Source of the DNA: an uncultured Collinsella sp.
GTDB lineage: Bacteria > Actinomycetota > Coriobacteriia > Coriobacteriales > Coriobacteriaceae
Length of the DNA: 10,316 bases
Direction of reading: 5' to 3'
NCBI GenBank assembly: GCA_900550825.1
Contig: URTZ01000059.1
Span: forward strand, 1 to 10,316
Shown here: positions 5,306 to 10,316 of the stretch, piece by piece
Layout of the letters: each line of letters opens with the position of its first letter
Position numbering within the stretch: the stretch's first letter is position 1
Program-made: the position numbers and the translations under genes
The notes under the pieces: model-generated
What the model was told of the DNA's origin: nothing
Database searches by the model: none
Seen by the model: the letters and a program-made list of their open reading frames with translations, nothing else

Positions 5306-6313
5306 GTGGCGAACGCCATCGATAAGCTCACGGACCGCGTGCTCGTGCTCGGCCGTCTTACCATCGTCCGTCGCGCCATCACGGCGGTGGCGGTCACCAT
5401 ATCCGCCGTGCTTCAGACCTTCCTGATCCAGGCGTTCATTCAGCCCGCCGACCTGCTTCCGAGCGGTCTCACCGGCGTCGCGGTCCTGCTCGATCGCGTT
5501 ACCTCGCTCGGCGGTGTTCATATCGACACCTCGCTCGGCATGCTCGCGCTCAATATTCCCGTGGCGCTTCTGTGCTGGAGCGGCATTAGCAAGCGCTTCG
5601 TCATCTTCTCGATGATGCAGGTCGTGCTCTCGTCGCTGTTCCTCAACGTCTTTCACTTCGCGCCGTTTTTGGGCGACAAGATCATGCTCATTATTTTTGG
5701 CGGTGTGGTCTCGGGTCTGGGCGCTGCCATCGCGCTCAAGTCCGGCGCATCCACCGGCGGCACCGACTTTATCGCGCTGTGGGTCTCCAACCACACGGGC
5801 AAGACCATCTGGGGCGTTATCTTTGGTTTCAACTGCTTTATCCTGGCGATCTTTGGCTTTATGTTTGGCTGGGACAATGCGGCGTACTCCATCGTGTTCC
5901 AGTTTATTTCGACCAAGACCATCGACAGTTTCTATCGTCGCTACGACCGCGTGACGCTCCAGATCACGACGCGCAAGGCAGACGAGGTCATGACTGCCTA
6001 TGTTGACCATTTTCAGCACGGCATTAGCTGTGCCGAGGTCATCGGCGGATACAGCCGCGAAAAGATGTACCTGCTGCATGCCGTTGTCTCGACCTACGAG
6101 AGCCAGGACATTATCAAACTGGTGTGCGACATTGATCCCGGCGCCGTGATCAACGTGTTCCACACGCTCAACTTTGTGGGCGGCTGGTGGGGCGGCCATG
6201 TCGACGAGCCCATGCCCACGGCCGTACCCGATCCCGATAAGCCCGCGCGCATGGCCAGCAGGCAGGCGCGCCTCATCGAGCAGGACAGCCTGCAGCAGGA
6301 CGACGGCAAGTAA
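5306..6313 (+). CDS. YitT family membrane protein (DUF161 + DUF2179)
   Basis: This 335-residue protein has an N-terminal integral membrane part and a soluble C-terminal domain. About five hydrophobic segments lie between residues 20 and 210. They include the family signature LKSGASTGGTDFIALW, preceded by IIFGGVVSGLGAAIA. The part from about 215 (YDRVTLQITTRKADEVMTAY) to 300 (GAVINVFHTLNFVGG) fits the small DUF2179 domain found at the end of YitT proteins. A charged, low-complexity tail follows. The start is GTG 5306, because AAAGGAG at 5294-5300 lies five bases upstream; the longer reading from 5222 crosses the promoter and palindrome. The biochemical function of this family is not established. 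It is transcribed alone from its own promoter. Confidence 0.88.
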   Translation: MANAIDKLTDRVLVLGRLTIVRRAITAVAVTISAVLQTFLIQAFIQPADLLPSGLTGVAVLLDRVTSLGGVHIDTSLGMLALNIPVALLCWSGISKRFVIFSMMQVVLSSLFLNVFHFAPFLGDKIMLIIFGGVVSGLGAAIALKSGASTGGTDFIALWVSNHTGKTIWGVIFGFNCFILAIFGFMFGWDNAAYSIVFQFISTKTIDSFYRRYDRVTLQITTRKADEVMTAYVDHFQHGISCAEVIGGYSREKMYLLHAVVSTYESQDIIKLVCDIDPGAVINVFHTLNFVGGWWGGHVDEPMPTAVPDPDKPARMASRQARLIEQDSLQQDDGK

Positions 6314-6339
6314 GGATTTGCTGTATGTGGTGTATCGTT

Positions 6340-6405
6340 TTATCAAACTGAGGTAACATATAAAAAGACGTTATATACGTATTAGTTATTTCGATATTTT
6401 GATAA
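6340..6405. promoter_or_regulatory. AT-rich promoter/operator region of the first full GntR gene
   Basis: The 104-bp gap before the GntR gene is markedly AT-rich. TTATCAAA (6340-6347) is repeated inverted as TTTGATAA (6398-6405). Between them lie a -10-like TATAAA (6359-6364), without a convincing -35, and the palindrome ATACGTAT (6375-6382). Two TGTAT blocks (6322-6326 and 6331-6335) sit just upstream. Dyads flanking a start region fit autoregulation by the GntR protein; that is inference. Confidence 0.4.
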
Positions 6406-6417
6406 GAGTGATCAGAC

Positions 6418-7137
6418 ATGCCTGCGCCCAAAAATGCACCGCTTTACCAGCAGATTTACGACGAAATTAAGGATGCGATCGAGAAAGGTGTTTATGCACC
6501 CAAGGAGCGTATTCCGTCCGAGCTTGAGCTAGCCGAGCAGTACGAGGTGAGCCGAATTACGGTGCGCCGCGCCGTCGAAGAGCTCTGCTCCGATGGCTAC
6601 CTGGTTAAGCAACAGGGCCGCGGCACCTTTGTTTCCACGCCGCACATCAATCGCCAGTTCCACGCCTCGACGCTGCAGACGTTTACCGCGCTGTGTGCCG
6701 ACAACGGCATGAAGGCGGGCGCACACGTGGTCGATCGTCAGATCGTTCCGGCGCGCCAAAATGAGATGGAATTCTTTGGTCTGCAGAAGGATGCGCTGCT
6801 GCTGCATATCAAGCGCGTGCGTACGGCCGACGGCGAGCCCATCTTTGAGGAGAACATCTTTGTGCCGTTTGACGCTTACCGTGAGCTGCTGACGGCAGAT
6901 CTTGAGGACAAGTCGATTTTTGCCGAGGTCGAGCGTGTTGGCGGAACGCCGATTGTCTCGGTTGGCTACCGCACGGTCGAGGCCGTTCGAGCTAACGCCG
7001 AGCAGGCGGCCGAGTTGGGCATTGCTCCGCACGATCCGCTGCTCAACCTGCGTGCCGGCTTTATCGGTCCCAATGGCGAGCCGGTCCTGATGGGTAAGCA
7101 GTACTACGTGGGATCGCGCTACGTCATGGTGATGTAG
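6418..7137 (+). CDS. GntR-family transcriptional regulator, HutC subfamily (UTRA domain)
   Basis: This 239-residue protein has a winged helix-turn-helix at residues about 8-72, with RIPSELELAEQYEVSRITV and ending in KQQGRGTFV. A UTRA ligand-binding domain follows at about 95-232, with the family-typical LLHIKRVRTADGEPIFEEN, LLNLRAGF and the ending QYYVGSRYVMVM. HutC-type regulators usually bind a small sugar phosphate or amino-acid derivative and release their operator. The ribosome binding site is weak (AAGAG about ten bases upstream of ATG 6418). The gene stands alone, with YitT upstream and a terminator downstream. It is clearly paralogous to the GntR gene at 9475-10242, sharing the HTH, the RVRTADG segment and the VGSRYV ending. 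No target can be named; the nearest candidate control site is its own upstream region. Confidence 0.92.
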   Translation: MPAPKNAPLYQQIYDEIKDAIEKGVYAPKERIPSELELAEQYEVSRITVRRAVEELCSDGYLVKQQGRGTFVSTPHINRQFHASTLQTFTALCADNGMKAGAHVVDRQIVPARQNEMEFFGLQKDALLLHIKRVRTADGEPIFEENIFVPFDAYRELLTADLEDKSIFAEVERVGGTPIVSVGYRTVEAVRANAEQAAELGIAPHDPLLNLRAGFIGPNGEPVLMGKQYYVGSRYVMVM

Positions 7138-7143
7138 CCCTTT

Positions 7144-7172
7144 GGTTCCGTCGTTCTAACGAACGGCGGACC
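7144..7172. other. Hairpin just downstream of the GntR gene
   Basis: TCCGTCGTTC (7147-7156) pairs with GAACGGCGGA (7161-7170) with one T-G wobble and loop TAAC; GG/CC at the base extends it with a one-base bulge. No T-tract follows (CCGGCCGACG), so it is not a classic terminator, but it lies only 7 bp past the stop codon and could protect the mRNA 3' end. Confidence 0.5.
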
Positions 7173-7219
7173 GGCCGACGCTGCGCGCCCGTAATTTGGC
7201 CAATCTGCCGTTCAATTTC

Positions 7220-7254
7220 AAAGGCGCGACCAGAAGGTCAGCGCCTTTTCATTT
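7220..7254 (+). terminator. Probable intrinsic terminator after the GntR gene
   Basis: AAAGGCGCGACC (7220-7231) pairs with GGTC-A-GCGCCTTT (7236-7248) with a single bulged A and loop AGAA. TTTTCATTT follows in a short T-rich run. It lies about 80 bp past the GntR stop. Stem strength is good and the T-tract moderate. Confidence 0.65.
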
Positions 7255-7342
7255 CACGGCACCTTGGCTCAAATGACGGGCGCTCGCTGTCATTGCCAAA
7301 ACATCGGCGTTTCCGCAGCTGTCAATGCTTTGGTGCAAGGGG

Positions 7343-7424
7343 TAGTCATTGGGGACGTTCTTAAATGACTAGTCGTTGGGCGTTCTTGTATGACTAGTCG
7401 TTTAAGAACGCCCAACGACTAGTC
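7343..7424. repeat. Compound direct and inverted repeat with three GACTAGTC palindromes at 25-bp period
   Basis: Two near-identical 22-bp direct units lie at 7356-7377 and 7381-7402 (20 of 22 bases identical, 25-bp period; they start CGTTCTT and end ATGACTAGTCGTT). A third copy is inverted: 7367-7387 is exactly complementary to 7404-7424 over 21 bp, with a 16-base loop. The 8-bp palindrome GACTAGTC therefore falls at 7367, 7392 and 7417, exactly 25 bp apart. A diverged earlier unit starts at 7343 (TAGTCATTGGGGACGTTCTT). The cluster fills much of the 361-bp gap before recQ and ends 38 bp before its -10. It could fold into a large cruciform, bind a protein in phased array, or be a dispersed non-coding repeat. 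The rest of the gap (7255-7342) shows nothing recognisable. Confidence 0.8.
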
Positions 7425-7461
7425 TGGGCTGCGGTCGTGTGCTGCTGTCCCTGTGGCGGCG

Positions 7462-7467
7462 TATAAT
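7462..7467 (+). promoter_or_regulatory. -10 element for recQ
   Basis: A perfect TATAAT lies 31 bp upstream of the recQ ATG. No good -35 is seen at 16-18 bp spacing, where the sequence is near GTGCTG. Transcription would start about 7474, giving a leader of about 25 bases with AGGA at 7491-7494. Confidence 0.6.
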
Positions 7468-7498
7468 CGGCGGCAGATGATTCTGACGTTAGGAAACC

Positions 7499-9475
7499 AT
7501 GACCGATAGCATGCAGCAGATGGCGCTCGACACGCTCGGCGCCTATTTTGGCTACACCTCGTTTCGCCCGGGGCAGGACCGCATGGTCGATGCGATCCTT
7601 GCCGGTCGCGATGCGCTGGGTGTTATGCCCACGGGCGCCGGCAAGTCCATTTGCTACCAGGTGCCCGCGCTCATGCTGCCCGGCATCACCTTTGTGGTGA
7701 GCCCACTGCTGTCGCTGATGGAGGACCAGACCCGTGCGTTGCTCGCGGCGGGTGCGCGACCCAGCTATCTCAACTCCAGCCTTACGCCGGCTCAGCAAAA
7801 CACCGTGCTCAAGCGGGCGCGCGAGGGCCGCTACCAGCTTATGTACGTGGCGCCCGAGCGCCTGCTCGAGCCGCGCTTTTTAGCCTTTGCGCAGGAGGCC
7901 GCGGGTTCCTCCGGCATTGGCGTGCCGCTCGTGGCCATTGACGAGGCACACTGTGTGAGCCAATGGGGCCAGGATTTCCGCCCCGCTTACCTGCAGATTC
8001 GCGAGTTCATCGATTCCCTGCCGCAGCGCCCTATCGTGGCGGCCTTTACCGCTACGGCGACTGAGCGCGTACGTGCGGACATTCAGCAGATGCTCGGCCT
8101 GCAAAACCCCGCGACGGTGGTGACGGGCTTCGATCGCAAGAACCTCTACTTTGGCTGCGAAGAGATGGGCGACAAGGCCAAGGCCGCGTGGGTGCGCGAC
8201 TATGTGATCGCGCATTCGAGCGAGAGCGGCATCGTGTATTGCTCGACCCGCAAGACGGTCGACGCGCTGGCCGCGGAGCTTGCCGAGGCGCTGGGACCCA
8301 GCGGTATTCACGTTGGTCGCTACCACGCCGGCATGGGCAACGACGCCCGCAGGCAAAGCCAGCGTGCCTTTATCGACGACGATATTCAGGTGATGGTTGC
8401 CACCAACGCCTTTGGCATGGGCATCGACAAGCCCAACGTGCGCTACGTGATTCACAACAACGTGCCCGAGAGCATCGAGGCCTACTACCAAGAGGCGGGC
8501 CGCGCCGGCCGAGATGGCGATCCGGCCAGCTGCCATCTGCTGTGGAACGGTAACGATTTCCGCATGCGGCGCTTTTTGATCGACCGCGGCGATGCGGCCG
8601 ACGAGGCGCTCGACGACGAGCAGCGCGCGTGGGCGCTCCAGAACCGTTATCGTCTGCTCAGCCAGATGGAGGGCTACTGCAATACCACCGGCTGCCTGCG
8701 CGAATACATGCTGCGCTACTTTGGCGACGAGGCCGCGGCCGAGCATGCGGCGGCCGCCGCGGGCGGCACGGCAGACGACGCCGAGGGCTGCGGCAACTGC
8801 AGCAACTGCCTCACGCAGTTCGAGGTCGAGGACGTCACCGATATGGCCCGCGCCGCTGTGCGTTATGTGGCCACGCGTCCCATGCGCTTTGGCAAGTCGC
8901 TCATCGCCGATGTGCTTCACGGCGGCAACACCGAGCGCATTCGCCAGATGCATTTGGACGAGGACTGCGGCTACGGTGAGCTGTCGAGCGAATCGGTCGG
9001 ACGCATCAAGGACATCATCGGCCAGCTGTGCGGTCGCGGTTATTTGGCCACCTCGCAGGGGCAGTACCCGGTCGTGGGACTGGGTCCGCGTGCCGGCGAG
9101 GTCGAGGACGAGGCGTTCGCCTTTACCGTTAAGCGTCGTGCGTCCAAGCGCAAGGCCTCGGCCCGCGCCCGCCGCGCCGTCGATCTGCTGCGCGAGGAGG
9201 CCGAGCTGGATCAGCGCCCGCGCGTTGGCGACGATGCCGAGCTGTTCGAGCGCCTGCGTGCCTTCCGCAAGGAGATCTCGACGGAGCTGGAGATGGCGCC
9301 GTATATGGTCTTTTCCGACAAAGCCCTGCGCGGCCTGTGCCGCCTGCGTCCACAGACGCGCGAGGAGCTGGTCCAGGTCAACGGCATTGGCGAGAAAAAA
9401 GCCGACGCCTTTGGCGAGCAGTTTATGGCGGCGATTGAAGAGTTTGAGTCCGAGCATGCGCGGGATGGAGCGTAA
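7499..9475 (+). CDS. recQ: ATP-dependent DNA helicase RecQ
   Basis: This 658-residue protein is a complete RecQ, a 3'-to-5' superfamily 2 helicase acting in recombination and repair of stalled forks. The start of the helicase core has YFGYTSFRPGQDRMVDAIL. Walker A is PTGAGKS with Lys49. The DEAH box is at 148-151 within IDEAHCVSQWGQDFRP, the RecQ aromatic-rich loop. Motif III is AFTATAT. Motif VI is QEAGRAGRDGDP from Gln331. The zinc-binding region has Cys394/Cys399 and Cys431, Cys434, Cys437, with an alanine-rich insert between them. A winged-helix RQC region follows. An HRDC domain occupies about 582-652 (ELFERLRAFRKEI to VNGIGEKKADAFGEQFMAAI). It is somewhat longer than the 609 residues of the E. 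coli protein. AGGA precedes ATG 7499. Its stop overlaps the start of the following GntR gene, so the two form a coupled pair. Confidence 0.96.
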   Translation: MTDSMQQMALDTLGAYFGYTSFRPGQDRMVDAILAGRDALGVMPTGAGKSICYQVPALMLPGITFVVSPLLSLMEDQTRALLAAGARPSYLNSSLTPAQQNTVLKRAREGRYQLMYVAPERLLEPRFLAFAQEAAGSSGIGVPLVAIDEAHCVSQWGQDFRPAYLQIREFIDSLPQRPIVAAFTATATERVRADIQQMLGLQNPATVVTGFDRKNLYFGCEEMGDKAKAAWVRDYVIAHSSESGIVYCSTRKTVDALAAELAEALGPSGIHVGRYHAGMGNDARRQSQRAFIDDDIQVMVATNAFGMGIDKPNVRYVIHNNVPESIEAYYQEAGRAGRDGDPASCHLLWNGNDFRMRRFLIDRGDAADEALDDEQRAWALQNRYRLLSQMEGYCNTTGCLREYMLRYFGDEAAAEHAAAAAGGTADDAEGCGNCSNCLTQFEVEDVTDMARAAVRYVATRPMRFGKSLIADVLHGGNTERIRQMHLDEDCGYGELSSESVGRIKDIIGQLCGRGYLATSQGQYPVVGLGPRAGEVEDEAFAFTVKRRASKRKASARARRAVDLLREEAELDQRPRVGDDAELFERLRAFRKEISTELEMAPYMVFSDKALRGLCRLRPQTREELVQVNGIGEKKADAFGEQFMAAIEEFESEHARDGA

Positions 9476-10242
9476 TGATGGCAGCCGATAGCAAGACCGA
9501 ACGTTCCGAGCGCGCCGAGGTGCCCGCCGTGCCGCTGTACCAGCAGGTCATGGACGACCTAAAGGGCGAGATCGCGCGCGGCGTGTACCCTGCCGGCTCG
9601 CGCATCCCTGCCGAGATGGAGCTCGCGAAGTCCTACGGCGTGGGGCGCATCACCGTGCGCCGCGCCATCGAGGAGCTGTCGCGCGCGGGGTATCTCAACC
9701 GCCAGCAGGGGAGGGGCACGTTTGTGTGCGCTCCCAAGCTCAAGCGCAAGATTCGCCAGAAGGGTGACGTCCAGAGCTTTACTGAGGGTTGTGCTGCCAA
9801 CGACATGGTGCCGGGTGCGCGTCTGGTGTCGCGCACGGTGGTCGCGGCGACGCACGAGGATGCGGCGTTCTTTGGCGTGGAGCCCGGCTGCGAGCTTATC
9901 GTGGTCGAACGCGTGCGCACGGCCGACGGCATCCCCGTCATGCTCGAGAACAACGCCTTTGTGCTGGCCGACCATCCCTATCTGCAGACACTTGCCGATA
10001 AGGACCTCACCGATAACTCGATCTTTGCGCTCGTTGCCGAGCATTCGGGTCGCGCGCCGCTCAAGTCCGACCCCTGCACCGTGGAGATTGCGCTTGCCGA
10101 TGCTCAGACGGCCCCGCTGCTGGAGGTGCCGGTCGGCGAGCCGCTCTTCTATATGGAGGCCTACTTTACCGACGCCGGCGGGCGCCCTCTACTGCTCGGC
10201 CGCCAAAAGATCGTGGGCTCGCGCTACGTCTTCGACATCTAA
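9475..10242 (+). CDS. GntR-family transcriptional regulator, HutC subfamily, coupled to recQ
   Basis: This 255-residue protein has a winged helix-turn-helix at residues about 20-84 (RIPAEMELAKSYGVGRITV, ending NRQQGRGTFV). A UTRA effector domain spans about 100-250, with LIVVERVRTADGIPVMLEN, GEPLFYMEAYF and the ending RQKIVGSRYVFDI. ATG 9475 shares its A with the recQ TAA (TAATG). GGAG at 9467-9470 lies four bases before ATG 9475 and seven before ATG 9478, so the true start may be the second Met. Either way translation is coupled to recQ. It is a paralogue of the GntR gene at 6418-7137 and has a longer N-terminal extension. HutC-type proteins normally sense metabolites, so pairing with a DNA helicase is unexpected and may only reflect compact gene packing. 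Target and ligand are unknown. Confidence 0.92.
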   Translation: MMAADSKTERSERAEVPAVPLYQQVMDDLKGEIARGVYPAGSRIPAEMELAKSYGVGRITVRRAIEELSRAGYLNRQQGRGTFVCAPKLKRKIRQKGDVQSFTEGCAANDMVPGARLVSRTVVAATHEDAAFFGVEPGCELIVVERVRTADGIPVMLENNAFVLADHPYLQTLADKDLTDNSIFALVAEHSGRAPLKSDPCTVEIALADAQTAPLLEVPVGEPLFYMEAYFTDAGGRPLLLGRQKIVGSRYVFDI

Positions 10243-10277
10243 CGTCCACAGATAGAACAACAGGTTGATTTCCGATC

Positions 10278-10316
10278 TCAGCCGAACACATTGAGCAAAT
10301 AGGCCATTCCCGCAGT
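10278..10316 (-). CDS. Possible 3' end of a leftward gene, hydrophobic C-terminus
   Basis: Read on the minus strand from the window edge, one frame gives TAGMAYLLNVFG followed by TGA at 10278-10280. The short hydrophobic end looks like the C-terminus of a membrane protein convergent with the GntR gene. Only 12 codons are visible, and the other two minus frames are also open here, so this is a weak call. The stretch 10243-10277 shows no clear terminator. Confidence 0.3.
   Translation of the reverse strand, partial: TAGMAYLLNVFG

Noticed and set aside
7343..7424. CRISPR array
   Set aside because: The units are adjacent with no unique spacers, one copy is inverted, and there are no cas genes nearby.
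7343..7424. Site-specific recombination (att) site or IS end
   Set aside because: No integrase or transposase gene is in the window and no target duplication is evident. A plain repeat is the safer description.

Overview
The window is high-G+C bacterial DNA with dense, mostly plus-strand genes, Shine-Dalgarno start sites and several REP-like palindromes. The gene set (mannose-family PTS with SIS-domain sugar-phosphate enzymes, several HutC-type GntR regulators, a YitT membrane protein, RecQ) and the repeat style suggest a gut actinobacterium of the Coriobacteriia, Collinsella-like. That assignment is inference from gene content and composition; no marker gene is present.

Region 1 (1-4532) is a sugar-derivative uptake and cleavage locus. 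A GntR-family regulator, cut by the window edge, is transcribed leftward from 137. A 205-bp divergent control region carries seven TGTAT/ATACA half-sites. The rightward genes are a SIS-domain deglycase-like enzyme (343-1335), a 5'-truncated remnant of PTS EIIB (1363-1605), EIIC (1642-2436), EIID (2450-3283) and a second SIS deglycase-like enzyme (3483-4466), ending at a strong intrinsic terminator (4501-4532). Both SIS proteins keep the Glu and His, 16 residues apart, that are catalytic in GlmS and in FraB-type deglycases. The closest known logic is uptake and phosphorylation of a glycated amino acid (fructoselysine, glucoselysine or similar) by a mannose-type PTS, followed by cleavage to a hexose phosphate and the free amino acid. 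The exact substrate cannot be read from the sequence. The EIIB gene has lost its N-terminal half, including the phosphorylated His region, and a perfect 12-bp hairpin sits exactly where the missing part should be. No EIIA is in the window. As written, this PTS needs EIIA and EIIB from elsewhere, or the locus is decaying, or the assembly is wrong at that point.

Region 2 (4553-6313) holds a HAD-family phosphatase/phosphomutase-like gene 20 bp past the terminator, a REP-like palindrome, a good extended -10 promoter, and a YitT-family (DUF161 plus DUF2179) membrane protein starting at GTG.

Region 3 (6314-10316) holds a HutC-type GntR regulator, a 361-bp gap with a terminator and an unusual repeat cluster (three GACTAGTC palindromes exactly 25 bp apart, part of a perfect 21-bp inverted repeat), a full-length recQ, and a second HutC-type GntR regulator whose start codon overlaps the recQ stop codon. 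The last 74 bases may hold the tail of a leftward gene. No tRNA, rRNA, CRISPR array, insertion sequence or transposase gene was seen.
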